From a virus, in IMG/VR virus record IMGVR_UViG_3300042890_002891, positions 62,001 through 126,000 of that record: a stretch of 64,000 bases of DNA. One strand, 5' to 3'. The first letter of the stretch is position 1. The number at the start of each line of letters is the position of its first letter. The translations under genes and the position numbers were made by a program. The notes under the pieces are model-generated. The model searched no databases and was not told the origin of the DNA. It saw only the letters and a list, made by a program, of their open reading frames with translations. Of the stretch, positions 13,795-20,455 are shown piece by piece.

Positions 13795-14190
13795 TTAATT
13801 GTTGTCTGCTTGGCTGGCACAGTTTGGGCACAGCAGTTGCAAGTTGTTTGCGGCATTGTTGTTGATGTTGCCATCTAGATGTTGCAGTACAAATTGCAAG
13901 GGTCGACCCAGATAGCTGTCAATGTTGCAGCATTCACAACGTTGTGGTCGAATCACCGCTGAATCAGCAAGACGTTGTTTGCGTTGTTCTACCACATCAC
14001 TAGCCTTGACAGCAACAGGCACAGATTCAATGGCCTTTGCCAACTGTTGCAGTTTGAATGGCGTCAGACTCTTGCGAGTAGCATCATCTGCTTGACATTT
14101 TATACTGCAAAAGCCCGGCGTAGATCGTTCCTGTGTCCAGGAATATCGATCTCTGCAATGTTCGCAATAATAAGTTTGATACACAGTCAT
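13795..14190 (-). CDS. HNH-type endonuclease
   Basis: 131 residues. Two CxxC pairs bracket the fold: CEHC near the N-terminus with CSIKC, and CECC then CPNC near the C-terminus. LQHLDGNINNNAANNLQLLC is the HNH core (His followed by the N..N..NL..LC pattern). Such proteins act as homing or packaging-related nucleases. Its ATG follows a GATAAATA octamer by 5 nt, so late expression is likely. It is flanked by tRNA-Gly and a DUF458-like gene. Confidence 0.82.
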   Translation of the reverse strand: MTVYQTYYCEHCRDRYSWTQERSTPGFCSIKCQADDATRKSLTPFKLQQLAKAIESVPVAVKASDVVEQRKQRLADSAVIRPQRCECCNIDSYLGRPLQFVLQHLDGNINNNAANNLQLLCPNCASQADNN

Positions 14191-14194
14191 CCAG

Positions 14195-14202
14195 TATTTA
14201 TC
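14195..14202 (-). promoter_or_regulatory. T4-type late promoter octamer GATAAATA
   Basis: Four nucleotides separate the octamer from the ATG of the HNH gene. Confidence 0.62.
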
Positions 14203-14218
14203 GCAAACATCACAGGCG

Positions 14219-14689
14219 TCAAGCTACCTTGAGGCTACGGAATCGATCAGCAGCATAACTGGCAGCAAAGGCTTCGGGCTTGACAAAAGGAATCACATTG
14301 CATGTGCCCTTAATATAGCCCACGGCCTGACTGATAACACAGCTGGAACCGTGCATTTCGTTGGGGTTGATGTCAAGGTGTACTTCAACATCACGTCCAT
14401 CTAGTACTTCAGCCAGTTGGAGATACAGTTCAGAAACCTTGTAGACTTCGGTCATGAGTCGCATGGCAGGTTTGCCGGGCTTGCTGTCATAGTCACGCTC
14501 ACGCTGTACTTCACCAAACAACTTGCAGCCATTGTTGCCGTTAATATGCACCACAATAGCCAACACATAGTCAGCATGCCATGCACCGTTGATTTTCACA
14601 CGTTCACTGTCACAGCCCAGGTAAATTTTTGTTTCTGGTGTCTGTGTTCGAATAAACGCTGCCACCTGGGCAAAATCGATTTTTCTCAT
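14219..14689 (-). CDS. DUF458 (YkuK-like, RNase H-like fold) protein
   Basis: 156 residues from the ATG at 14687-14689, since the longer frame runs through tRNA-Leu. KIYLGCDSERV near the N-terminus and LDINPNEMHGSSCV with SYAADR near the C-terminus are hallmarks of the DUF458 family, which adopts an RNase H-like fold with acidic residues (here CDSE and HLDINP). A ribonuclease or RNA-processing role next to tRNA genes is plausible, but the biochemical function of the family is not established. Confidence 0.82.
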   Translation of the reverse strand: MRKIDFAQVAAFIRTQTPETKIYLGCDSERVKINGAWHADYVLAIVVHINGNNGCKLFGEVQRERDYDSKPGKPAMRLMTEVYKVSELYLQLAEVLDGRDVEVHLDINPNEMHGSSCVISQAVGYIKGTCNVIPFVKPEAFAASYAADRFRSLKVA

Positions 14690-14703
14690 TTGTTTCTTTC
14701 TTT

Positions 14704-14782
14704 TGGTACCCCGCCTCGGAGTCGAACCGAGAGAACTCTTCCTTTTGAGAGAAGCGACTTTGCCAGATTTGTCCAGCGGGGC
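14704..14782 (-). tRNA. tRNA-Leu(CAA) with short variable region
   Basis: Acceptor GCCCCGC/GCGGGGT, anticodon loop CTCAAAA in the stem CTTCT/GGAAG, T-arm CTCGG-TTCGACT-CCGAG, CCA encoded. The variable region is only about 6 nt, unlike the long arm normal for leucine tRNAs. Confidence 0.78.
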
Positions 14783-14783
14783 T

Positions 14784-15332
14784 TTAGTAGTTATATCGCT
14801 GACCAAATCCTACTGGATCAGCTTCATGTGCTTGAACAGCTTGAGTTATGGCTCGTACCACAAACTCATTGAACGAGATATCCAGTTCATGTGCGGCCTT
14901 CATGTATGTTAACAGTTCTTCATCTGTGAAGTCCACCGGCACTTGCACACGAGTATCATACTCTTGACCGGCCACAATGGCCTGAAACTTTTGAACAAAG
15001 TCATCGTCTGTCTCAAGATCAACATAGTTGACATCATCCCAGGCTTCATTCATGTTAACACCGCGATTCTTTGCTTCCTTGTCATGCTTTTTCACATAGT
15101 CAGGATGCATCATTCTGTAGGCACGATCGTTTGTGTAGTCGCATACTTCCACACAATAGACCTTTTGGCTCCGGGTGCTGAACACAATATTGGCACTCCA
15201 GCCACCTGTGCCATGAACGCCATTCCAGGAGCTCAACTGATAGCTGTTGGATCCAAAGCACTGCCAGCCATATGTGTCGCCTTCGGTGATCCGGTAATCC
15301 ACCAGTTCCATAAATTCTTTCATACTCAACAT
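14784..15332 (-). CDS. Conserved phage protein, function unknown
   Basis: 182 residues from the ATG at 15330-15332, which has CAGGAGTATAAC upstream. The N-terminal two thirds are beta-rich with many Trp, Tyr and Gly (WQCFGSNSYQLSSWNGVHGTG). The C-terminal part is a helical tail (EELLTYMKAAHELDISFNEF) that resembles a ribbon-helix-helix-type segment. It is transcribed after the two genes upstream and ends 2 nt before tRNA-Leu. Function not recognised. Confidence 0.7.
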   Translation of the reverse strand: MLSMKEFMELVDYRITEGDTYGWQCFGSNSYQLSSWNGVHGTGGWSANIVFSTRSQKVYCVEVCDYTNDRAYRMMHPDYVKKHDKEAKNRGVNMNEAWDDVNYVDLETDDDFVQKFQAIVAGQEYDTRVQVPVDFTDEELLTYMKAAHELDISFNEFVVRAITQAVQAHEADPVGFGQRYNY

Positions 15333-15333
15333 G

Positions 15334-15750
15334 TTATACTCCTGATTGTTTGCGTGATTCACGCAGGTTGTGATGTGTGTCGCACAAGGTCTTGAGCCAG
15401 CCACCATGGCGCAGTACGCCCTGTGAGCCACACTCTTCGCAGGCATGGCTTGCCCAGGCTGCTGCCATGGTCACCATACCGCTGATCTCATTGTCGCCGC
15501 CATCATAGTAGAAACGCAGTCCGCCAAATTTTTCTTTGATCTGTGCCACTGTCACTTGGGGCACCACTGGTGACTGCCGGTTCTGCCAGTCAATATGATG
15601 TTGGATACTGGCGCACAGGCTGGCAATAATGGGCCACCATCCAGCAGCACATTCAATGCCACCGTATTGGCCCGCAAACATTTTGGGGTAAGTGGTTTCA
15701 AGATGCTTGACGAAAGCATCGTATTCTTGAAATTCCGGGTCCTGATCCAT
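15334..15750 (-). CDS. Conserved phage protein with CxxC zinc-ribbon-like end
   Basis: 138 residues from the ATG at 15748-15750, chosen for the AAAGGA site 7 nt upstream; the open frame extends another 26 codons to 15828 without such a site. The middle contains the memorable VKEKFGGLRFYYDGGD-type segment (here IKEKFGGLRFYYDGGD), and the C-terminus has CEECGS and a later CDTHH, likely one zinc site. I know this family as a recurrent phage hypothetical; its role is unknown. Confidence 0.75.
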   Translation of the reverse strand: MDQDPEFQEYDAFVKHLETTYPKMFAGQYGGIECAAGWWPIIASLCASIQHHIDWQNRQSPVVPQVTVAQIKEKFGGLRFYYDGGDNEISGMVTMAAAWASHACEECGSQGVLRHGGWLKTLCDTHHNLRESRKQSGV

Positions 15751-15824
15751 GAGTGATTCCTTTGTTGTGATAGAGATTGCGGCCTGATCAAGAGCACTGA
15801 TCATGGCAGGATTGTTCCATTCCA

Positions 15825-16049
15825 TCATCGTCGTGTGGCGCCAATTCTGCTGGCCTTGTTCCAGTCGTATGCAACGCCATCGGGGCACACTCCATCTTGA
15901 ACACTATCCACACCAAATATGCCACACGCTTCAAAGTCCGGACCCCGAATGGTCACAAACATGCCAACAATTCGAGCAAAGCTGATTGCTTCGCTCAATG
16001 TAGGACATGAGTTGAGTGGTAGTCCTGATTTGCTGATTACTTTGTACAT
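15825..16049 (-). CDS. Small hypothetical protein, possibly from a leaderless mRNA
   Basis: 74 residues (MYKVISKSGLPLNSCPTLSE...), alpha/beta in pattern. The ATG lies only 6 nt after the TATAAT of the promoter at 16056-16084, so the transcript would begin at or near the start codon. Function not recognised. Confidence 0.6.
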   Translation of the reverse strand: MYKVISKSGLPLNSCPTLSEAISFARIVGMFVTIRGPDFEACGIFGVDSVQDGVCPDGVAYDWNKASRIGATRR

Positions 16050-16055
16050 GATTTC

Positions 16056-16084
16056 ATTATACAGTATTTGTGACTTGTTGTCAA
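16056..16084 (-). promoter_or_regulatory. Consensus sigma70 promoter
   Basis: TTGACA-N17-TATAAT, a perfect match to the sigma70 consensus, 6 nt from the start codon at 16049. Confidence 0.85.
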
Positions 16085-16090
16085 ATGATT

Positions 16091-16175
16091 TGGTGCCCCA
16101 GGTCGGACTCGAACCGACACGCCACAAGGACATGAGTTTCTAAGACTCACACGGCTACCATTACGTCACCGGGGC
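16091..16175 (-). tRNA. tRNA-Leu(UAG)
   Basis: Acceptor GCCCCGG/CTGGGGC, loop CTTAGAA closed by TGAGT/ACTCA, long variable arm of about 13 nt as expected for leucine, CCA encoded. Confidence 0.92.
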
Positions 16176-16181
16176 ATTATT

Positions 16182-16257
16182 TGGTGCAACCTGTAGGAAT
16201 CGAACCTACTTCAATGCCTCTTCAGGGCACCGCTATAACCATATCAGCTAAAGTTGC
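16182..16257 (-). tRNA. tRNA-Phe(GAA)
   Basis: Acceptor GCAACTT/AGGTTGC, anticodon loop CTGAAGA, T-loop TTCGATT, CCA encoded. Confidence 0.9.
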
Positions 16258-16264
16258 ATGTTGT

Positions 16265-16355
16265 TGGCGGAAGGCTAGAGAGTTGAACTCTAAAGGCGCT
16301 ATTAACGCTCGGCTGTTTTCAAGACAGATCCCATCGCCAATTGGGTTGGCCTTCC
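16265..16355 (-). tRNA. tRNA-Ser(UGA)
   Basis: Acceptor GGAAGGC/GCCTTCC, loop CTTGAAA, long variable arm, discriminator G and encoded CCA, all normal for serine. Confidence 0.92.
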
Positions 16356-16361
16356 GTTGAG

Positions 16362-16439
16362 TGGAGCACAGGGTGAGATTTGAACTCACGATTTTTCAGA
16401 TTTGCAATCTGGTGCGTTGGACCGCTCCGCCACCTGTGC
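16362..16439 (-). tRNA. tRNA-Cys(GCA)
   Basis: Acceptor GCACAGG/CCTGTGC, loop TTGCAAA, T-loop TTCAAAT, encoded CCA. Confidence 0.88.
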
Positions 16440-16446
16440 TTGATGT

Positions 16447-16520
16447 TGGTCTCTCGAGAGTGAATCGAACACTCGTCATATGGTCCCAAACCATAAATTC
16501 TACCATTAAACTACCGAGAG
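16447..16520 (-). tRNA. tRNA-Pro(UGG)
   Basis: Loop TTTGGGA closed by TATGG/CCATA; acceptor CTCTCGG with CGAGAG and discriminator A; CCA encoded. Confidence 0.9.
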
Positions 16521-16524
16521 AATC

Positions 16525-16598
16525 TGGTACCTCGTGACAGAATCGAACTGCCGTCTGCGCCGTGTAAAAGCGCGGCCCTACCATTAGACGAACGAGGC
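16525..16598 (-). tRNA. tRNA-Val(UAC)
   Basis: Loop TTTACAC closed by GCGCT/GGCGC; acceptor GCCTCGT/ACGAGGT; CCA encoded. Confidence 0.88.
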
Positions 16599-16625
16599 AT
16601 AAATTAGTCGCACACAACTTGTCCT

Positions 16626-16631
16626 ATTATA
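16626..16631 (-). promoter_or_regulatory. Possible -10 element for the 16.1-16.6 kb tRNA cluster
   Basis: TATAAT 28 nt upstream of tRNA-Val. The -35 region at 16649-16654 is a poor match, so this is tentative. Confidence 0.4.
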
Positions 16632-16734
16632 CTCCGTGTGCTATGGAGAGTTTGGCTGCGAGTGTTAGTCGCTTAAATACTTGATGTACACATATGACAA
16701 CATTACCACAACTGGACTGCATATCCACTTGAGC

Positions 16735-16848
16735 ATGAGCAAGCACGATACCTGTTATATTTTTGTCAATGATATTTTTAGTAACCGATTGACTCTGCGT
16801 TTCTTCAACAACACAGAATCGGCACTGGAGTTTATCCGCAGCTTTTGA
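16735..16848 (+). CDS. Small plus-strand ORF with its own terminator
   Basis: 37 residues (MSKHDTCYIFVNDIFSNRLT.. then FFNNTESALEFIRSF), plausible amino-acid composition for a small alpha/beta peptide. Its stop codon lies inside the loop of a plus-strand terminator (16834-16868), which supports a real transcript in this direction. No clear promoter or ribosome-binding site is visible. Function unknown. Confidence 0.45.
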   Translation: MSKHDTCYIFVNDIFSNRLTLRFFNNTESALEFIRSF

Positions 16849-16868
16849 TCAACTGCGGATATTTTTGG
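16834..16868 (+). terminator. Rho-independent terminator, plus strand
   Basis: Stem ATCCGCAG / CTGCGGAT (16834-16841 and 16853-16860) followed by ATTTTTGG. The T-run is on the plus strand only. Confidence 0.8.
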
Positions 16869-16876
16869 ATGGGATG

Positions 16877-17143
16877 TTACGCAGGATCAGAGATTGCTAT
16901 ACTAACAATATCTAGTCCGTATGTGTTTGCAAATGTGCCAACATAGGCCACGTCTTCCTCGGCTGCTGCTTGGTCCAACCAATCTCTGATCACAGTGTGA
17001 TCAGAGATTATACCTGCAACATCCGTTGTTAGTCCAGCTAGAAATTTTGTTTGAAGATAAGCTAGACGTATTTCTCGAGCAGCTAAATAGCTTTCATCCA
17101 ACGGGGAATTGGTCCCCCACACAATTGTAACATTTTTTGTCAT
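16877..17143 (-). CDS. Hypothetical protein
   Basis: 88 residues from an ATG with AAGGAAAATTT upstream. Alpha/beta pattern (MTKNVTIVWGTNSPLDESYL...), acidic, no cysteines. It is the last gene of the unit that begins with the sulfotransferase-like gene at 19363. Function not recognised. Confidence 0.65.
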   Translation of the reverse strand: MTKNVTIVWGTNSPLDESYLAAREIRLAYLQTKFLAGLTTDVAGIISDHTVIRDWLDQAAAEEDVAYVGTFANTYGLDIVSIAISDPA

Positions 17144-17189
17144 AAATTTTCCTTTATAGGATGAACACCAGGATCATCTTTGCTAATAT

Positions 17190-18026
17190 TTAGCAAATAT
17201 TATTTTTTATATACTGCGAATACAGTAAATCAGCAAAGTAAACATTCCAGTCATGTCCAAAATGCAACCGGTCTCGGGCTCTAGAAAATCCAAATTCGTG
17301 TCCCAACGAGTTTGACAAATTGTCAGATCTGCGAGGATCAAAATCTCGTTCGTAAGTGTAAACGTCAAAAGAATCTAGATCTTCGTCCTTGCACAATGTA
17401 ATTTCTTGTAGCGGTATTTTTCTATTTTTGCAAATTTCTTGCAGCATGGCACGATTCTTGTCAAATTGATATTTTATATAGCTATTGTCATTGAATATAT
17501 CAGCTGCCTTTTCCAGGCGCTCAATGATGTTAGCATAACCGTCGTGATTTCCTAGTATTATTTTGTACGGCAAGAATCGACGTCTAACAGAAATTTCTCT
17601 GGACGAAAACGCTGGCCACTGAACAAACACTGCCCGTGGTTGCAACACATCAATGGTTTTGGCAATTGCTCGTACCACATAATCGCTGCTGGCAGCAGCA
17701 AGACCTAAATTATACAACTTGGTATCAGGAAACTTTGTTCTCAATATGCCAGGCCAGGTGTGTTCAACTGGACACCCAAGGCCAATGGTGCAACTGTCAC
17801 CAATTGTTATTATAGAATCTCGGCCATCATCAACAAATTCATCAGATCTAAATCCGTGTGTGTTCCACTGGTATGTGATATCAGTGTCTGAGTAGATACT
17901 GTCAGGATTAACTCCCGGCGCATCTCTGCGATACCAGTAACTGGTTTCAGTGTGATCGGGCCCACCAGGAACATTTACAACACTAAAAATTCCTTTGTCC
18001 CAGTTGTTGAAATTGGAAGTCAGCAT
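17190..18026 (-). CDS. SGNH/GDSL-type hydrolase
   Basis: 278 residues. IITIGDSCTIGLG is the GDS block I with nucleophile Ser, NLGLAAASSDYVVR fits the Gly/Asn block region, and DRLHFGHDWN near the C-terminus gives the D..H of block V. SGNH enzymes are esterases or acyl transferases on sugars, lipids or cell-wall polymers. It overlaps the oxygenase-like gene upstream by 7 nt. With the neighbouring sulfotransferase and oxygenase genes it may modify a surface polymer or small molecule (inference). Confidence 0.78.
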   Translation of the reverse strand: MLTSNFNNWDKGIFSVVNVPGGPDHTETSYWYRRDAPGVNPDSIYSDTDITYQWNTHGFRSDEFVDDGRDSIITIGDSCTIGLGCPVEHTWPGILRTKFPDTKLYNLGLAAASSDYVVRAIAKTIDVLQPRAVFVQWPAFSSREISVRRRFLPYKIILGNHDGYANIIERLEKAADIFNDNSYIKYQFDKNRAMLQEICKNRKIPLQEITLCKDEDLDSFDVYTYERDFDPRRSDNLSNSLGHEFGFSRARDRLHFGHDWNVYFADLLYSQYIKNNIC

Positions 18027-18685
18027 AGACTATCCAGATCCAGTTTGCGTCTAAGTCTGATACTGAGAGTGGTTCTTGGCAAGCTACCTAGATTAATTGC
18101 ACGGTGCGGAATAGTTACATTTAAATATATCGGTTGAGTCAAGCTGGCGCGAGCAACTTCAACGGCCGAAGATTCGTCATATGTTGACCAATTCATTACA
18201 ATTTTTTTCATTAACTCTGCAGGTGAATCAAAAAATTCTGGTGATGCAGGTGCGCTACCTAATTTTGTTGCTGCGTACCAAGCAGTATAAGAGTTATCAA
18301 AATTCAACAAAGGCAAATTGATAGCCTCACCTGTTAAATCCAACGGAAAGGCATCCCCAACGTCGGAGTCTATGTGTATGGGCATGCTTTCTATGTGGGC
18401 TCCGTTGCTGGCAATAACAATCCAGGAAATTAAATAAATGTCACGAGGTGTTATTTCTTTGCTGTCCAGCCAATCTGCAAATACAGGACATGCATTTTTA
18501 AGATTTCTGATATCGCGTAAAAATCGGTGATCAACTATTTCATTGTTGTTAATCAACCCAGTTGAAGTAGTGTCTGTATCATACATTGACACATACAACG
18601 GACAAGTGGCTCGGAGATAAGTGTCAATCTCAGCAGACATCTGTGGCAGGTTTGGAGCAGCAAGTGTTTTGTAATAAGGTAGCAT
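18020..18685 (-). CDS. Putative non-haem iron, 2-oxoglutarate-type oxygenase
   Basis: 221 residues. PIHIDSD supplies an HxD motif, followed by a beta-rich core with LNLPLLNFDNSYTAWY-like spacing (here INLPLLNFDNSYTAWY), then IPHRAINLG with the distal His and PRTTLSIR with a candidate 2-oxoglutarate-binding Arg. This order (HxD...H...R) is that of the double-stranded beta-helix oxygenases. Substrate unknown. Part of the same operon as the SGNH and sulfotransferase genes. Confidence 0.68.
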   Translation of the reverse strand: MLPYYKTLAAPNLPQMSAEIDTYLRATCPLYVSMYDTDTTSTGLINNNEIVDHRFLRDIRNLKNACPVFADWLDSKEITPRDIYLISWIVIASNGAHIESMPIHIDSDVGDAFPLDLTGEAINLPLLNFDNSYTAWYAATKLGSAPASPEFFDSPAELMKKIVMNWSTYDESSAVEVARASLTQPIYLNVTIPHRAINLGSLPRTTLSIRLRRKLDLDSLC

Positions 18686-18691
18686 AGTAGA

Positions 18692-19363
18692 TTAAATCAA
18701 GTTAATGGCCAACATGTATTCATGTATCTGATTCCAATTCTCAATTGTGACATCAGTTGTGTTTTGTTTCTGAGCTGGAGGATTACTGCTGACCAGTTTG
18801 TTTTCCAACATTAGATCTTCATAGTACGCTGTTTGAATTTTGTGTTTTAGTTTGTTTTTGTTTGATTCAACATTTGGATCAATCACTCGATTGTAGAGAT
18901 TAACAACCATGTCCATGTCAACAGTTACAGAAGATGCAGTTATGGGTATCATCCAGGCATTCAGAGTGTATGCAATGGCCAATGATTTGAATGCTTTTAA
19001 TTTGTCTCGACGTTCCAGAAACACAACTGTGGCATTTTGTGCGTTGACCCAGTCAACTATGTCTGGTCTGTTCAGATAGAATGAATGAATTTTTACTGAT
19101 TTTGGCTTGCTGACTTTGGATAACCCAACTATTCTGTCAGACATCATGGCAACAAATTCAGATTCAGAATACTGCGTAGGTTCCGGATCTTGATCAAAGG
19201 TAACATCGTTGCCGTGAAAATCAACTGTAACAAACTTGCTGAACGGTTCTGAACAATTCACATGAGGCAAACAACTTTGTAGCCATGTGCTGCCTGATCT
19301 AGGATGCGAAATAATTATCACGTCTTGATCGGGATTTATGTCTAATAGATCAGAATTTGCCAT
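18692..19363 (-). CDS. Sulfotransferase-like protein
   Basis: 223 residues. IIISHPRSGSTWLQSC near residue 15 is the PAPS 5'-phosphosulfate loop of sulfotransferases, and VFLERRDKLKAFKSLAIAY at about 115-135 fits the 3'-phosphate-binding region. Such enzymes move sulfate from PAPS to sugars or small molecules. It is the first gene of the 19.4-16.9 kb unit. Acceptor unknown. Confidence 0.82.
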   Translation of the reverse strand: MANSDLLDINPDQDVIIISHPRSGSTWLQSCLPHVNCSEPFSKFVTVDFHGNDVTFDQDPEPTQYSESEFVAMMSDRIVGLSKVSKPKSVKIHSFYLNRPDIVDWVNAQNATVVFLERRDKLKAFKSLAIAYTLNAWMIPITASSVTVDMDMVVNLYNRVIDPNVESNKNKLKHKIQTAYYEDLMLENKLVSSNPPAQKQNTTDVTIENWNQIHEYMLAINLI

Positions 19364-19424
19364 GTTAAAAATTGCACTCTTTAATATAACCTATTTAGCC
19401 TGGCATACAAGCAATCTGAATAAT

Positions 19425-19498
19425 TGGTAGCCTGTCCGGGTAACGATCCTGGGTCGCTCGATTATCAGTCGAGTGCTCTGCCATTGAGCTAACGGGCT
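19425..19498 (-). tRNA. tRNA-Ile(GAU)
   Basis: Loop CTGATAA closed by CTCGA/TCGAG; acceptor AGCCCGT/ACAGGCT with one mismatch; CCA encoded. The T-loop ATCGTTA and its stem are atypical, so the gene may be under weak constraint. Confidence 0.78.
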
Positions 19499-19508
19499 AT
19501 TCTAAAAC

Positions 19509-19582
19509 TGGTACGGGTGGAAGGAATCGAACCTTCACTAACAGAGTCAAAGTCTGTTGTGCTACCACTACACAACACCCGA
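19509..19582 (-). tRNA. tRNA-Gln(UUG)
   Basis: Loop CTTTGAC closed by ACAGA/TCTGT; T-arm GAAGG-TTCGATT-CCTTC; weak first acceptor pair, as is common in glutamine tRNAs; CCA encoded. Confidence 0.87.
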
Positions 19583-19590
19583 ATAAAACT

Positions 19591-19665
19591 TGGTGGTTGT
19601 GGTTGGTATCGATCCAACCTCCTCGCCTTATGAGGGCGGTACGCATCCATCTACGTCACACAACC
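19591..19665 (-). tRNA. tRNA with CAU anticodon (Met, or Ile2)
   Basis: Acceptor GGTTGTG/CACAACC fully paired; loop CTCATAA; CCA encoded. A paired 1:72 argues against an initiator. Whether C34 becomes lysidine (Ile2) cannot be seen. Confidence 0.85.
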
Positions 19666-19670
19666 AAATT

Positions 19671-19746
19671 TGGGGTATCCTACCGGTATCGATCCGGTAC
19701 TACCGCTTTCACAGAGCAGGGTGCAGGCCACTACACTAAGGATACC
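19671..19746 (-). tRNA. tRNA-His(GUG)
   Basis: Acceptor GGTATCC/GGATACC with C73; loop CTGTGAA; CCA encoded. The extra G-1 is not encoded (T at that position). Confidence 0.87.
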
Positions 19747-19751
19747 ATATA

Positions 19752-19863
19752 GGTGCTCTCTGTGGCGCTTGAATCCACGGTAGCCCTGCTCTTCCTGGCA
19801 CTTGTTCACACGCCGCGGGCTAGTGAAGTTCAGTGTTGTTCCAGTGTAGCTACTACAGAAAGC
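19752..19863 (-). ncRNA. tRNA-like RNA with aberrant core (112 nt)
   Basis: GCTTTCT at the 5' end pairs with AGAGAGC near the 3' end (7 bp with one G-U), followed by ACC. A near-normal T-arm (GTGGA-TTCAAGC-GCCAC) precedes it. The 70 nt in between do not form a normal anticodon arm. They make a long hairpin (ACTTCAC...GTGAACAAGT) instead. Identity unknown. Confidence 0.5.
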
Positions 19864-19874
19864 ATTTATATAAT

Positions 19875-19951
19875 ACCATAGAAAAACACACTTGGCTCCC
19901 CTTGGTTGTTTGTATCTGTCAATTCAGATTGAAAGTGCGTTTATCTATGGT
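19875..19951. repeat. Inverted-repeat element of the GAAACACA family (copy 1)
   Basis: Arms ACCATAGAAAAACACA (19875-19890) and TGCGTTTATCTATGGT (19936-19951) form a stem of about 14-16 bp around a 45-nt loop. The right arm overlaps the CCA end of tRNA-Lys(UUU). Four other copies lie at 26.1-27.1 kb. Confidence 0.72.
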
Positions 19952-20023
19952 AGGACCACTCGGACTCGAACCGAGGATTTACAGGTTAAAAGCCTGATGT
20001 TATAACCGCTTAACTATGATCCC
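19948..20023 (-). tRNA. tRNA-Lys(UUU)
   Basis: Loop CTTTTAA closed by CAGG/CCTG; T-arm CTCGG-TTCGAGT-CCGAG; acceptor GGGATCA/TGGTCCT; CCA encoded. Confidence 0.9.
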
Positions 20024-20026
20024 ATG

Positions 20027-20100
20027 TGGTCCCTCCACCGAGATTTGAACTCGGACGTCACGGATTAAGAGTCCGGCATGCTGCCTTAACATCTTGAAGG
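20027..20100 (-). tRNA. tRNA-Lys(CUU)
   Basis: Loop CTCTTAA closed by CCGGA/TCCGT; T-loop TTCAAAT; acceptor CCTTCAA/TGGAGGG with one mismatch; CCA encoded. Confidence 0.87.
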
Positions 20101-20455
20101 GTTGGTATGTAAAATTGTCTTTCACGTGCCAACCCGGACCTACACAGGATCTGGAGTTGACACTATAGTTTAGGAGATTTTCGTTTCATATAGTTCTTTC
20201 TTTGGTGTGACTGTTGTTATTTTCTGCGTGTGAATTTGCGCAGAAATTTTAAAAAATAATATTTCAACCCGCGTAGTGGGGCCAACTCAAATGCGAATTG
20301 TCCCGGCAGCTCACGCGGGACACTGCGTAGGCTCGATCAATGACTTCTTTGCTGCTTATGCTGCACTTCAGTTGTTTAATAACACTCTGCGACAGAGTTT
20401 AGCCGGATTACATCAAATATTCTTGTAACCTATCAGCTGCTCAGGATCATTTTAA
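20101..20455. other. Gene-free stretch with hairpins
   Basis: I see no coding frame worth reporting. It holds a hairpin TTTCTGCG/CGCAGAAA followed by TTTT on the plus strand (about 20219-20250), and a larger fold with CCCGCGT/ACGCGGG arms (about 20268-20315) next to GCGTAGGCTC, a word also found in the structured elements at 25.2 kb. Confidence 0.5.

Noticed and set aside
13421-13831. 136-codon open frame on the minus strand
   Set aside because: It runs straight through tRNA-Gly, and the first part is simply the translated tRNA.
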